Shown piece by piece: positions 49,322 through 58,875 of a DNA stretch of 64,000 nucleotides (its first letter is position 1; each line of letters starts with the position of its first letter). The DNA comes from Pseudomonas sp. MYb327. GTDB lineage: Bacteria > Pseudomonadota > Gammaproteobacteria > Pseudomonadales > Pseudomonadaceae. Under the pieces are notes generated by a model, which saw only the letters and a program-made list of their open reading frames with translations, was not told where the DNA came from and ran no database searches. The stretch spans positions 820,001 through 884,000 of the forward strand of contig NZ_CP159258.1 of assembly GCF_040438925.1 (NCBI RefSeq), written 5' to 3'. The translations under genes and the position numbers were made by a program.

Positions 49322-52117
49322 ATGGCGGATCCGCGATGGATTGATGCTCGCACGCCGACGCTAACGGTGGTGGATTCGCGCGGCTTGGCTGTGCGAAATG
49401 TCGCCTATTATCGTCATCCATTGAACGCGGCTTCTCAGACCCGTATCACTCGCAACCACTTCGATACGGCCGGAAGGCACATCGCGTCCTGGGACCCGCG
49501 ATTGTGGGGGACTGCGCCTAAACCGAACATCGCGACCACGTATGACCTTCAGGCTCAGCTTCTATTGGTGGACAGCGCTGATGCCGGTTGGCAGCTGAGT
49601 TTGCTGGATCAGTCCGACTTGGCGTGTTCGTTTTGGGACGGTCGTGGGAGTCAGCGTCACACTGAGTTCGATGAGCTTCAGCGTCCGACGACCGTGACAG
49701 AGCAGATGAAGGATGCGTCGCCCCGCGTCGCCGAGAGATTTGCTTATGGTTGGGGCACTGATGAGTTTGCAATTCATAACCAGTGTGGCCAACTGATCCG
49801 TCATGACCATCCGGCTGGCTCGCGCAGGTTTTGCGAATACGGTGTCAGTGGTTTGCTGCTCTCGGAGCAGACCCGTTTTTTGCGTGATCTGGAGCCAGCG
49901 GATTGGTCGTCCGAATTCGCCGATGCCTGGCTGGAGGACGAAGTTTTCCAGACGACGCAGCAGTGCGGTCCTTTGGGGGAGATGCGCGGTCAGACTGACG
50001 CCATGGATAACGTCAGATCATTCGCTCACGACCGGGCTGGCCAGCTATGTGAAAGCCGCTTGAAACTGGCGGATTCTTCAGGTGAGCCCCGGTTGTTGGT
50101 CAGTGAGATTGTCTACGACGCGTTCGGCAGAATCGTGAGCGAACGGTCTGGAAACGGGGTCACTACCACTGTCCTGTACGCACCTGAAGATGGGCGTCTG
50201 ATGCAATTGCTTTCCTGCAATGGCTCGCCACTTCAGAACCTCAGGTATTCCTACGATCCGGTGGGGAATATCTGCAGCATCGAAGACAAGGCCGAGGGGA
50301 CGCGCTATTTCAATAGCCAGCGCATCGATCCCATCAATCACTATTTCTACGACAGCCTTTATCAACTGGTGAGGGCCACCGGCCGGGAAGTAAGCCAGCC
50401 AAGTTACGGCCCCGCTTTACCTCCTTGGCAAACCATACCGCTGGACCCCAATCGGTTGCGCAATTACACCCAGACGTTCAACTACGACGCTGCCGGTAAT
50501 TTGCTAACCCGCTTCCACAGCGGTGCAGCGAATTTCGAAATGTTCACTTCCCCCTATTGCAATCGCAGTGTCGTGGACAGGGAAAGTCTGGCCGACGGAT
50601 TTGATGCCAATGGCAACCAGCAGGAGTTGCAGCGCGGTCAGCGGATGAGCTGGGACAGTCGAAATCAGTTAAGCAGAGTCACGTTGGTCAGGCGCGAAGA
50701 CGGGCCTGACGATACTGAGTGTTATTTCTACGACAGCCCCGGGCATCGGTTGCGGAAGGTTCGACTGACCGAGACTGCTCGTCGCACGCTGCACACGGAC
50801 GTTCGCTACTTGCCAGGGTTGGAAGTCCACCGGAATGACGCCATCGGTGAAGAGCGACATGTCATCACTGTCGAGGCAGGGCACAGCCATGTACGCGGTT
50901 TGCACTGGGTTACAAAAATGCCGGCGGGTGTACATAACGATCAACTGCGCTATTGCCTGACTGACCATTTGAACTCCTGCACGCTGGAACTGGATGAACT
51001 TGGCGCTTTGCTAAATCGAGAAGTGTATTACCCGTTTGGTGGGACGGCTTTGTGGGCGGGCTCCAGTGAGACGGAAGTGAAATACAAGACAATTCGTTAT
51101 TCCGGAAAAGAGCGGGATGCGACGGGGCTTTATTATTATGGGTATCGGTACTATGCGCCGTGGTTGCAGCGTTGGGTGAGTCCGGATCCGGCTGGGGATA
51201 TTGATGGCGTTAATTTATTTATTTTTGTTGGGAATGAGCCGTGTGGCCATATAGATCTAGAAGGCTTAGTGCGCGGTGGCATAAATGAATTTCTTACAAG
51301 GGATGGAGACTGGAATAGCATGAAGCTTGATGCGGGGCGTCAAGCTATGTTGCGTCAAGAGTCTGTTTATAAGGGTTTTGATGTTAAACCCAGTAGGATG
51401 CGCAGAAATTATCTTATGGCCTTTACCAATGATTCAAATGTATTGGTGAATGATTACTTAAGGCACGGCAGAAAACACGGAGTGCTTTCCGGACGATTTT
51501 ATTCTGTGGTTTTTGTTGCGTCAGAAGATTCCGATCGAGTCAGTGCTTTGACTAAAGTTGTTAGTGAACTCCCTCATACCGGTAATATCCCTCTTTATCG
51601 TGGTGGTTCCGGGGAGAGGGGGACGTCGGGGGAGTTCTTCAGGGATGGACGACTTGGCCCTGGTTCAATATTGGTCAATTCAGACTTTACTTCGTTTACT
51701 GAAAATCCATATGTGGCGGCGGAATTCGCAGCGCTTAATCAGCGTACACTTGCATTTGACAATTCCTCGGTGATTTTCGAGGTGGTTGATCATTTCAGTC
51801 CAAAACCAATTGCCCCGGACTCATTGCGTTTTGAAAACCGTGTCGATGAGGTCGAGTCACTGGTAATGCCCGCAGCGGCGTTTGAAGTTCTCTCTGTGGA
51901 TTTAGTGGATATCGTACTCAAAGGTGTGGATCAAAATTATGTGCATGTGTCGATAAAGGAACTGGAGCCCCCCAAAGTAACCTCGGACTCATCTTCAGTT
52001 AGCACATTGCCGGGCAACGTTCATGATTTACGTACTGGCGAACTTTTAAATTTTGATCAGCTAAAAAAGAGATTGGGAAACTCAGCGAATCAACTATTGA
52101 AAGGTTATTACTCTTAA
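49322..52117 (+). CDS. Orphan TccC-like Rhs protein with ADP-ribosyltransferase-like C-terminus
   Basis: A 931-aa protein of the insecticidal-toxin C-component type. The N-terminus (MADPRWIDARTPTLTVVDSR, RNVAYYRHP) and the core end (YSGKERDATGLYYYGYRYYA, SPDPAGDIDGVNLFIFVGNE) match TccC rather than T6SS Rhs proteins. After about residue 650 the tail is AT-richer and unique: PLYRGGSGE (Arg, about 757), VNSDFTSFTENPYVAAEFA (STS-like, about 787) and VDEVESLVMPAAAFEV (Glu region, about 842), the R-S-E order of ADP-ribosyltransferases. No tcA or tcB gene and no immunity gene are adjacent. Activity is inferred from motifs only. Confidence 0.88.
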   Translation: MADPRWIDARTPTLTVVDSRGLAVRNVAYYRHPLNAASQTRITRNHFDTAGRHIASWDPRLWGTAPKPNIATTYDLQAQLLLVDSADAGWQLSLLDQSDLACSFWDGRGSQRHTEFDELQRPTTVTEQMKDASPRVAERFAYGWGTDEFAIHNQCGQLIRHDHPAGSRRFCEYGVSGLLLSEQTRFLRDLEPADWSSEFADAWLEDEVFQTTQQCGPLGEMRGQTDAMDNVRSFAHDRAGQLCESRLKLADSSGEPRLLVSEIVYDAFGRIVSERSGNGVTTTVLYAPEDGRLMQLLSCNGSPLQNLRYSYDPVGNICSIEDKAEGTRYFNSQRIDPINHYFYDSLYQLVRATGREVSQPSYGPALPPWQTIPLDPNRLRNYTQTFNYDAAGNLLTRFHSGAANFEMFTSPYCNRSVVDRESLADGFDANGNQQELQRGQRMSWDSRNQLSRVTLVRREDGPDDTECYFYDSPGHRLRKVRLTETARRTLHTDVRYLPGLEVHRNDAIGEERHVITVEAGHSHVRGLHWVTKMPAGVHNDQLRYCLTDHLNSCTLELDELGALLNREVYYPFGGTALWAGSSETEVKYKTIRYSGKERDATGLYYYGYRYYAPWLQRWVSPDPAGDIDGVNLFIFVGNEPCGHIDLEGLVRGGINEFLTRDGDWNSMKLDAGRQAMLRQESVYKGFDVKPSRMRRNYLMAFTNDSNVLVNDYLRHGRKHGVLSGRFYSVVFVASEDSDRVSALTKVVSELPHTGNIPLYRGGSGERGTSGEFFRDGRLGPGSILVNSDFTSFTENPYVAAEFAALNQRTLAFDNSSVIFEVVDHFSPKPIAPDSLRFENRVDEVESLVMPAAAFEVLSVDLVDIVLKGVDQNYVHVSIKELEPPKVTSDSSSVSTLPGNVHDLRTGELLNFDQLKKRLGNSANQLLKGYYS

Positions 52118-52132
52118 GCAAGTGATGGTCTA

Positions 52133-52161
52133 CCACTTGGCGTTTTTACTCCGCCAAGTGG
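52133..52161. terminator. Hairpin between the TccC-like gene and the porin gene
   Basis: CCACTTGGCG (52133-52142) and CGCCAAGTGG (52152-52161) form a perfect 10-bp stem between convergent genes. No long T run follows, so it may be a weak bidirectional terminator. Confidence 0.6.
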
Positions 52162-52182
52162 CAGACAGCCCCTGGTTTGCTG

Positions 52183-52968
52183 TCAGAAATGAACCTTAAC
52201 CAGGAAACTCGTCACACTTTGATCCGTCTTGAAGCCCTGGCTGTCTTCAATCCCGTACTTGTTTTTCCAGTAGTCGTACTCGACACCGACGTACAACTGC
52301 TTGGCGCCCAGGTTCAGCGCCTTGCCCAGGTCGTATTTGACCTGTGGGTTGAAGTGCAGGTTGGCGTGGTATTCGCCTTTGTTGTTCACGTCATTGTCGA
52401 CTACCCAGTCCATGAAGCCGTCGATCAGCACGTCCGAATCGCCCACCGGAATGGTGTAGGACCAAACCGGTGAGACCTGCCAGATGTTGTCACCTGGGCG
52501 GTCGCCTTCGGTGTGGCGGTTGTAGAAGTTCAGCTGGAAGTAGTCGAAACCTGGAATGGCCAGGTCGAAACCCGGACCGATCAGGTAGGACTCGGTATCG
52601 TCTTCGCCGAACTCGTACGTCATGGCCAGCAGCACGTCCTTGATCGGGCCGAATTCCAGCTTCTGATCGAAGATCTTGTTGAACGACAGACGCGGGCTGA
52701 CTTCACCGTAGTAGGTGTTTTCGCCCGCGAAAGAGTCTTCCTTGCCGTTGTAGAAGATCTTGTCGATGAAGAAGAAGTTGTCGCCGTATTTCCAGCCATC
52801 TGCGTGTTCGAAGGTCACCGTCTGCTGAATGCGCGGGTTCACCTGGAAGTCCTTGCCGTAGAGGTAGGTCAGGCTGTTGTTTTGCCATTGCAGCAAGTCA
52901 CCGGCCATGGCCTGACCCCCCGCCAGCATTGATCCCGCCAGCATCAGGCTAGTGCACGTACGTTTCAT
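52183..52968 (-). CDS. Tsx/OmpK-like outer membrane channel, copy 1
   Basis: A 261-aa outer membrane barrel of the nucleoside-channel Tsx/OmpK family. The ATG at 52968 has GGGAG upstream; signal peptide MKRTCTSLMLAGSMLAGGQAMA is followed by GDLLQWQNNSLTYLYGKDF. The repeated aromatic barrel strands include VTFEHADGWKYGDNFFFID and GPGFDLAIPGFDYFQLNFYN; it ends SFLVKVHF with terminal Phe. It is a close paralogue of the next gene and faces the urate permease gene, suggesting nucleoside, purine or urate uptake (inference). Confidence 0.9.
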   Translation of the reverse strand: MKRTCTSLMLAGSMLAGGQAMAGDLLQWQNNSLTYLYGKDFQVNPRIQQTVTFEHADGWKYGDNFFFIDKIFYNGKEDSFAGENTYYGEVSPRLSFNKIFDQKLEFGPIKDVLLAMTYEFGEDDTESYLIGPGFDLAIPGFDYFQLNFYNRHTEGDRPGDNIWQVSPVWSYTIPVGDSDVLIDGFMDWVVDNDVNNKGEYHANLHFNPQVKYDLGKALNLGAKQLYVGVEYDYWKNKYGIEDSQGFKTDQSVTSFLVKVHF

Positions 52969-52998
52969 TCGGTTGCTCCCAAAAAGTAGTGGTTTCAC

Positions 52999-53342
52999 GT
53001 TATTTTTTTAAGGTCGGCGCTCTGGTGTGGCGCCTTTTTCTGTAGCTGTAAAAATTCATCCATTCGGTCAGCTTTCATGCTGTTAGCAAGAGCTGCGCCA
53101 AGGCATGCGAAAAACAAAAAACTCCCACTCGGCTGCTCAAAAACAGTCGATTGAGAGTGGTTTGGGGATGCCTTGGTACCGTCCAGAGCCGGGATAAGTT
53201 GGCTTTCTGGTCAGGAATTAAATCCGGGCTTTTTTTTAAAGCGGATTCAGGCGGCCGCGGAGAATACTGACTCCTTGGCCAGGTCTCAAGTGCCCCGCAA
53301 CAGCGCACCGACGACAGGTTTGGGGCACGGTTGCGGGTCATC
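52999..53342. other. 344-bp gap between the two Tsx-like genes
   Basis: No gene is seen. A stem with arms GTGCCCC/GGGGCAC spans about 53289-53330, and AATCCG/CGGATT flank a T8 run at 53220-53246; either could end transcription of copy 2. The promoter of copy 1 must lie near 53000. Confidence 0.45.
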
Positions 53343-54128
53343 TTAGAAATGCACCTTCACCAGCAGGCTGGTGGTATTTTCATTGGTGTCGAGGTTGCCG
53401 TTGTTTTCGATGCCGTATTTGTCTTTCCAGTAGCTGTACTCGGCGCCGACATACACTTGTTTTTCGCGCCAGCCGAGGGCTTTGCCCAGGTCGTACTTGA
53501 TCTGCGGGTTGAAGTGCAGGTTGGCGTGATAGGTGCCGTGGGAGTTCTGGTCGTTGTCCACGACCCAGTCGATGTAGCCGTCGATCAACAGGCTCGAATT
53601 GCCCAATGGCACGGTGTAGGACCAGGCCGGCGTGATCTGCCAGACGTCGTCGCCGGGGCGCGAGCCTTCGGTCTGGCGGTTATAGAAATTCAAGGTGAAA
53701 TAGTTGAAGCCCGGTACTGCGAGGTCGAAACCGGGGCCGATCAGGTAGGCCTCGGTGTCGTCTTCGCCGTTCTCATAGGTCATGGCCAGCAACACGTCCT
53801 TGATCGGACCGAATTCGAAGCGGCGGTCGAGGATCTTGCCCAAGGAGAGGCGCGGGCTGAACTCGCCGTAATAGGCATGCACGCCTTTGTTGCGGTCTTT
53901 CTCGCCGTTGTAGTAAGTGCTGTCGATGAACATGAAGTTGTCACCGTACTTCCAGCGATCGGCGTGTTCGAAAGTCACCGTCTGCTGAATCGACGGGTTG
54001 ACCGCGAAATCCTTGCCGTACAGATAGCTCAGGCTGTTGGTTTGCCACAGCAGTAGATCGCCGGCCATGGCTTGAGTGGCGGTCAGGAGACCGCCCGCCA
54101 ACAACAGGTTTGTCTGGGTACGAATCAT
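53343..54128 (-). CDS. Tsx/OmpK-like outer membrane channel, copy 2
   Basis: A 261-aa barrel, the same length as copy 1 and collinear with it throughout (for example VTFEHADRWKYGDNFMFID against the copy 1 strand). The ATG at 54128 has GGGAG upstream; signal peptide MIRTQTNLLLAGGLLTATQAMA then GDLLLWQTNSLSYLYGKDF. It ends SLLVKVHF. The tandem pair presumably arose by duplication. It lies next to the urate permease, so a role in purine or urate entry across the outer membrane is likely but unproven. Confidence 0.9.
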   Translation of the reverse strand: MIRTQTNLLLAGGLLTATQAMAGDLLLWQTNSLSYLYGKDFAVNPSIQQTVTFEHADRWKYGDNFMFIDSTYYNGEKDRNKGVHAYYGEFSPRLSLGKILDRRFEFGPIKDVLLAMTYENGEDDTEAYLIGPGFDLAVPGFNYFTLNFYNRQTEGSRPGDDVWQITPAWSYTVPLGNSSLLIDGYIDWVVDNDQNSHGTYHANLHFNPQIKYDLGKALGWREKQVYVGAEYSYWKDKYGIENNGNLDTNENTTSLLVKVHF

Positions 54129-54176
54129 CTGTTGCTCCCTCTTGTTTTTATTTTCAAGGCACAGGAAACCCATGCC

Positions 54177-54268
54177 CTGTGGGAGCTGGCTTGCCAGCGA
54201 AGAGGCCAGATGATCCAACATCAATCGAGTCTGACACTCCGCTTCGCCAGCAAGCCGGCTCCTACAGG
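54177..54268. repeat. REPIN between Tsx-like gene 2 and the urate permease
   Basis: CTGTGGGAGCTGGCTTGCCA and its divergent inverse CCAGCAAGCCGGCTCCTACAG flank about 50 bases. Confidence 0.85.
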
Positions 54269-54285
54269 GGGCGTGTGTTTCCGGG

Positions 54286-55644
54286 TTAATGGGTGTGGGC
54301 TTGGCAGTCGTTGATGGCCGCGCGTTCGGCGCCACCGAGGATGTTGAACAGCAGGTTCAAGGTCAGCGCACTGAGCGTGGCCATGGCGATGCCGCTGTGG
54401 GTAATCGGGCTCATCCACACAGGCAGGTGGGCGAAAAATTCCGGGCGTACCACTGGAATCAGGCCCATGCCGATGCTCACCGCCACCAGCAACTGGTTGC
54501 GACGGTCACCGATGTCGGCTTCCTGGAGAATTTTGATCCCGGTGGCGGCGACCATGCCGAACATCGCAATCGCCGCGCCGCCCAAGACCGCCGGTGGAAT
54601 CGACGCCACCAAAAACGCGGCTTTCGGCAGCAGGCTCAGGACGATCAGCAAACCACCGGCGACGATGGTTACCGAGCGGCAGCGCACACCCGTCATCTGT
54701 ACCAGGCCGATGTTCTGGGCGAAGGAGGAGTGGGTGAAGGTGTTGAAGAAGCCGGCGAAGAACGACGCGCCGGCATCACACAGCAAGCCGCGACGCAGCA
54801 TGCGCGGGCAGACTTCCTGTCCGGTGATCTTGCCCAGCGCCAGGAACATCCCGGTGGATTCGACGAAGATTATCACCACCACCAGGCACATCGACAGGAT
54901 CGGTGCGAGTTCGAATTTCGGCATGCCGAAGTGCAGCGGCGTGACGAATTGCAGCCATGGCGCCTGGGCCATGCCGCTGAGATCAACCATGCCCAGCACG
55001 CCGCACAGCATGTAGCCCAGGCACATGCCAATCAGCACGGAAATGTTGACCCAGAAACCACGCATGAATCGATGCACCAACAGGATGGTGCCCAGCACTA
55101 ATGCGGCAATCGTCAGGTAAATCGGTGAGCCGAACTGAGCAGCTTGAGCGCCGCCACCCGCCCAGTTCACGGCAACGGGGAACAGCGATAAACCGATCGA
55201 GGTGATGACCGTGCCGGTCACCAGAGGTGGGAAGAAGCGAACAACTTTGGACATGAACGGGGCGATGATCATGCCGAAGAACCCGGCGGCGATGGTCGCG
55301 CCGAAGATCCCTTGCAGACCGATGCCGGGCATTCCGGCCATGGCGACCATGCTGCCGACGGCGGCGAAACTGGCACCCATCATCACTGGCATGCGGATGC
55401 CCATGGGGCCGATACCGAGGGACTGAACGATGGTGGCGATGCCGGCGACCAACAGGTCGGCGTTGATCAAAAAGGCGATTTCTTCACGACTCAGGCCAGC
55501 GGCCTGTCCGATGATCAGCGGCACCGCGATGGCTCCGCCGTACATCAGCAGAACGTGTTGCAGGCCAACCAGGATCAGTTGCAAGAGGGGCAAACGCTGA
55601 ATGGCGGGTGCGTCGGGGATGCGCGCTTTGGAGAGCTCGGACAT
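54286..55644 (-). CDS. NCS2 nucleobase:cation symporter, probable urate/xanthine permease
   Basis: A 452-aa symporter with about 12-14 helices. The ATG at 55644 (MSELSKARIPDAPAIQRLPL) has GAGG upstream. The NAT signature is SFAQNIGLVQMTGVRCRSVT (Q-N-x-G-x4-T), with the substrate Glu in IIFVESTGMFLALG and GLQHVLLMYGGAIAVPLII in helix 1. Its place at the end of the urate-degradation operon indicates urate or xanthine uptake, similar to UacT/PucJK. A REPIN and 163 bp separate it from puuD. Confidence 0.92.
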   Translation of the reverse strand: MSELSKARIPDAPAIQRLPLLQLILVGLQHVLLMYGGAIAVPLIIGQAAGLSREEIAFLINADLLVAGIATIVQSLGIGPMGIRMPVMMGASFAAVGSMVAMAGMPGIGLQGIFGATIAAGFFGMIIAPFMSKVVRFFPPLVTGTVITSIGLSLFPVAVNWAGGGAQAAQFGSPIYLTIAALVLGTILLVHRFMRGFWVNISVLIGMCLGYMLCGVLGMVDLSGMAQAPWLQFVTPLHFGMPKFELAPILSMCLVVVIIFVESTGMFLALGKITGQEVCPRMLRRGLLCDAGASFFAGFFNTFTHSSFAQNIGLVQMTGVRCRSVTIVAGGLLIVLSLLPKAAFLVASIPPAVLGGAAIAMFGMVAATGIKILQEADIGDRRNQLLVAVSIGMGLIPVVRPEFFAHLPVWMSPITHSGIAMATLSALTLNLLFNILGGAERAAINDCQAHTH

Positions 55645-55705
55645 GCAACACCTCGGATCTTTTTTATTCTTGTGATTTTGTGCATCAGGCAACCGCTGTG
55701 CGGTT

Positions 55706-55795
55706 GATCGCCAGCAAGCCGGCTCCTACAGGTTTTGGGTCGGTCGCAGCACGTGTGGACGACATAAATCCGTAGGAGCCGGCTTGCTGGCGATG
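55706..55795. repeat. REPIN between the urate permease and puuD
   Basis: ATCGCCAGCAAGCCGGCTCC and GGAGCCGGCTTGCTGGCGAT are exact inverses on either side of about 40 bases. Confidence 0.88.
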
Positions 55796-55807
55796 CTTTT
55801 CAAACGA

Positions 55808-57112
55808 TCAGTTGGTCTGGGCTCCCTGCACAATCCAGGCGCCGATCAGGTCACGTTCCTGCTGGGTCATCTGAGTGATGTTGCCCAGTGGCATGATCTG
55901 GCTGGCGACGGCTTGAGCCTGGATCCGCGCAGCGTTCTGGCGGATTTGCTCGGGAGTGTCGAACATCACACCGGCAGGGGCCGCACTGAACAGCGGGCTG
56001 GTCGGTTTGGCCGAGTGGCAAACCGCGCATCGTTCCTGAATCACACTGTGCACCTTGTCGAAGCCTGGGCCGGCGTTGGACGCTTGCGCCGGTGCAGCGG
56101 CAGGGGCTTCTGCAGGTTTGGCTTCAGCCGGTTTCAAACCACCACCCTGTGCCGTTTCCGGCAGTGGCTGGTATTCGATCGCTGCCGGTGTCTTGGCCAC
56201 TTCTGGAGCGCTGGACATCGGTTTCGGACCGGAAACGTAGGCCAGGCAAATCATGCCCACCGCTGCCACCGGCAGGGTCCAGGCAAACTTGTGGCTGTCG
56301 TGACGGGTGTTGAAGTAGTGACGCACCAACACCGCCAGTACCGCGATCCCGGCCAGGATCAACCAGTTGTACTGGCTGCCGTAGGTGCTCGGGAAGTGGT
56401 TGCTGATCATGATGAACAGCACCGGCAAGGTGAAGTAGTTGTTGTGACGCGAACGAAGCAAGCCTTTGGCTGGCAGCGCCGGATCCGGTGTGCGGTTCTC
56501 GGCAATCGCCGCCACCAGTGCACGTTGCGCCGGCATGATGATGCGGAACACGTTACCGACCATGATCGTGCCGATGATCGCGCCGACGTGCAGGTACGCA
56601 CCACGACCGCTGAACACTTTGCTGAAGCCGTAGGCCGCGCCGATGATCAGGACGAACAGGATGAAACCGAGCAGGGCAGGGCGTTTGCCCAAGGCCGAGT
56701 CACAGAGGAAGGAGTAGACGAACCAGCCGATGAACAGCGAGCCGATACCGATGGCCACGCCTTCAGGGCCGCTCAGGGTGCTGCCCGGAGCCAGCAGGTA
56801 GAGCGTCGGGTTGGAGTAGAACACCACGCACAGCAGCGCAATACCCGACATCCAGGTGAAGTAGGCTTCCCATTTGAACCAGTGCAGGTTGTCCGGCATG
56901 GTCGGTGGAGCCAGTTTGTATTTTTCCAGGTGGTAGATACCGCCGCCGTGGATCGCCCACAAATCACCGGCCAGACCACTTTTCGGGTTGACCCGATTGA
57001 GGTTGTTTTCCAGCCAGACGAAGTAGAACGATGCGCCGATCCAGGCCACGCCAGTAATCATGTGAACCCAGCGCACGCTCAGGTTCAGCCATTCCAACAG
57101 ATGTGCTTCCAC
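55808..57112 (-). CDS. puuD: Urate hydroxylase PuuD (membrane urate oxidase with cytochrome c domain)
   Basis: A 434-aa inner-membrane enzyme that oxidises urate to 5-hydroxyisourate and passes electrons to the respiratory chain. It starts with GTG at 57112 (MEAHLLEWLNLSVRWVHMIT). About eight helices carry family blocks such as HMITGVAWIGASFYFVWLEN and GGGIYHLEKYKL. After an Ala/Pro linker (about 300-350) a cytochrome c domain has the heme motif ERCAVCHSAKPTSP and axial Met in QIMPLGNITQM. It is the committing step of this operon, needing no peroxide-forming soluble uricase. Confidence 0.93.
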   Translation of the reverse strand: MEAHLLEWLNLSVRWVHMITGVAWIGASFYFVWLENNLNRVNPKSGLAGDLWAIHGGGIYHLEKYKLAPPTMPDNLHWFKWEAYFTWMSGIALLCVVFYSNPTLYLLAPGSTLSGPEGVAIGIGSLFIGWFVYSFLCDSALGKRPALLGFILFVLIIGAAYGFSKVFSGRGAYLHVGAIIGTIMVGNVFRIIMPAQRALVAAIAENRTPDPALPAKGLLRSRHNNYFTLPVLFIMISNHFPSTYGSQYNWLILAGIAVLAVLVRHYFNTRHDSHKFAWTLPVAAVGMICLAYVSGPKPMSSAPEVAKTPAAIEYQPLPETAQGGGLKPAEAKPAEAPAAAPAQASNAGPGFDKVHSVIQERCAVCHSAKPTSPLFSAAPAGVMFDTPEQIRQNAARIQAQAVASQIMPLGNITQMTQQERDLIGAWIVQGAQTN

Positions 57113-57162
57113 AGTCTTTACCTCTCGCCTGTCACTCTGTTGTCGAGTGATCAGACCTTCTC

Positions 57163-57666
57163 TTATTGGTGGGGGGCGAGGATCAAACGCTCATCCTCTT
57201 TGAAAAAATGCTCATCGCAGTTATTGCCTGTACCACTGCGATCAACCACCAGGAAGTCATCCCGCTTTTCGATCGTCAGCACCGGGTGGTGCCAGACGCC
57301 GCGATGGTAATTAATGCCCTGCCTGCCGTTGGTGACGAAGGCGCGGACCAAGCCTGATACAGGTTCATCGCCAAGTGGCGCGACCACGATCAGAAAGGGG
57401 TTGCCGAGCAGCGGAATGAAAGCCTGGCTGCCCAGCGGATGACGCTCCAGCATGCTCACGGTCAGCGGCATGTCCTGCGCGTCGGCGCGGAAGATGCTGA
57501 TGATCGCGTTGTCCTCCGGCGTAGCGGTTTCGACCGTCGCCAGTTTATGGAAGCGCATGGTCGAACCGTTGTTGATCATGAAGTGATCGCTGCCGTCGGT
57601 TTCGATCACGTCACCGAAAGGGGCAAAGGCTTCTTTGGTCAGCGGTTCAATCGTCAGTGTGCGCAT
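57163..57666 (-). CDS. allA: Ureidoglycolate lyase AllA
   Basis: A 167-aa enzyme splitting ureidoglycolate into glyoxylate and urea. The ATG at 57666 (MRTLTIEPLTKEAFAPFGDV) has GGATAAG upstream; an upstream extension comes from the REP region. Family motifs are LERHPLGSQAFIPL and INYHRGVWHHPVLTI, the cupin-like active site. It ends VLAPHQ-like, 50 bases before puuD. Confidence 0.94.
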   Translation of the reverse strand: MRTLTIEPLTKEAFAPFGDVIETDGSDHFMINNGSTMRFHKLATVETATPEDNAIISIFRADAQDMPLTVSMLERHPLGSQAFIPLLGNPFLIVVAPLGDEPVSGLVRAFVTNGRQGINYHRGVWHHPVLTIEKRDDFLVVDRSGTGNNCDEHFFKEDERLILAPHQ

Positions 57667-57701
57667 GCTGTTCTTATCCGAATTCTGTGTTGTTAGAACT
57701 A

Positions 57702-57779
57702 TCGCCATCGCGGGCAAGCCCGCTCCCACAGTGAACTGTGGCGTTCACAAAACCTGTGGGAGCTGGCTTGCCAGCGATT
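57702..57779. repeat. REPIN between allA and alc
   Basis: Two unlike REP arms, CATCGCGGGCAAGCCCGCTC and TGTGGGAGCTGGCTTGCCAG, face each other inside the operon gap. Confidence 0.8.
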
Positions 57780-57789
57780 GGGTTCAACC

Positions 57790-58785
57790 TTATTTAGCGA
57801 CCTTGCCCAAAACGCGCAGGCGGCTTACGCCACCGTCCGGGAACACGTTCAGGCGAATGTGGGTGATTGGGCCCAGGGCTTTGATCTGCTCGGCGAACGT
57901 GTGTTCGGCGTGCATTTCCAGCTTCTGGCTCGGCAGCAGTTCGCGCCAGAACAGCGACTGGGTTTCGATCTGGCTGTCGGTGCCGCCCTTCACGAACGCG
58001 CCCTGGATCGAGCAGCTGTCCGGGTAGTTGCCTTTGAAGTGCAGGGTGTCGACGATGATTTTCTCGATCTCGCCCGGGTGGCCCAGTGCGACGATCACCC
58101 AGTCATTGCCCGGCGTGCGACGACGCGCGGTTTCCCAGCCGTCGCCCATGTTGATGCCACGGCCCGGGTTGAGGATGTTGCTCATGCGACCGAAGTGTTC
58201 GTCGGAGCAGGCGAGGGCGCGGCCACCGTTGAGGGCTGCAGCCAGGTCGACTTGCTCGTTGTCGCCAACAGCCGACCAGTCGCGGTGCGGCACGCCGTAC
58301 ACGCGCAGACGGGCAACACCGCCGTCCGGGTAGATGTTGAAGCGCAGGTGGCTGAACGCCTGGTCGTTGCTGATTTCGTGGTAGTGGTGGCTGTTGCCTT
58401 GCAGCTCGACGGCCGACAGCACTTCAGTCCACTGGGTGTTTTCATTCGGTTCGCCTTCGGCCAGGAAGCAGGCTTCCAGGGAGGCCGACGGCGGGAAGTT
58501 GCCGGTGAAGAATGAAGTGTCGATGTCGACGCCTTTGATCGAACCCGGTACGCCCAGGCGGATCACTGCGCTGTCATAGCCTTCGAAGCGCTTGCGGCGC
58601 GATTCCCAGCCGTCCATCCACTTGCCGTTGTCATCGAACACGCCTTCTTTCCACACAGCCGGGGTGGGCTGGAACAGGCGGTTGGCATCAGCGAACCAGT
58701 CATCGGTGACCGAGATGATTTTGGTGCCCAGGCGGGCGTCGGCCAGGTTGACGAACTTCTCGAAAGGTACGGCGTAAGCTTTCAT
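57790..58785 (-). CDS. alc: Allantoicase
   Basis: A 331-aa allantoate amidinohydrolase converting allantoate to ureidoglycolate and urea. It is built of two related jelly-roll halves; the matching strands are [20 protein letters not shown] (first) and [20 protein letters not shown] (second), and each half ends in a [23 protein letters not shown] block. The ATG at 58785 starts [20 protein letters not shown]. Part of the puuE-uraD-alc-allA-puuD operon, 90 bases after uraD. Confidence 0.95.
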   Translation of the reverse strand: MKAYAVPFEKFVNLADARLGTKIISVTDDWFADANRLFQPTPAVWKEGVFDDNGKWMDGWESRRKRFEGYDSAVIRLGVPGSIKGVDIDTSFFTGNFPPSASLEACFLAEGEPNENTQWTEVLSAVELQGNSHHYHEISNDQAFSHLRFNIYPDGGVARLRVYGVPHRDWSAVGDNEQVDLAAALNGGRALACSDEHFGRMSNILNPGRGINMGDGWETARRRTPGNDWVIVALGHPGEIEKIIVDTLHFKGNYPDSCSIQGAFVKGGTDSQIETQSLFWRELLPSQKLEMHAEHTFAEQIKALGPITHIRLNVFPDGGVSRLRVLGKVAK

Positions 58786-58875
58786 TCTTCTTGTCTGCCT
58801 TTAATAAGTTGGCTTGGGATGCTTGCAGGGCCCTGGGAAACGCAAGCGTTCATGAGGTTTCTCGGGCCAGGCTCG

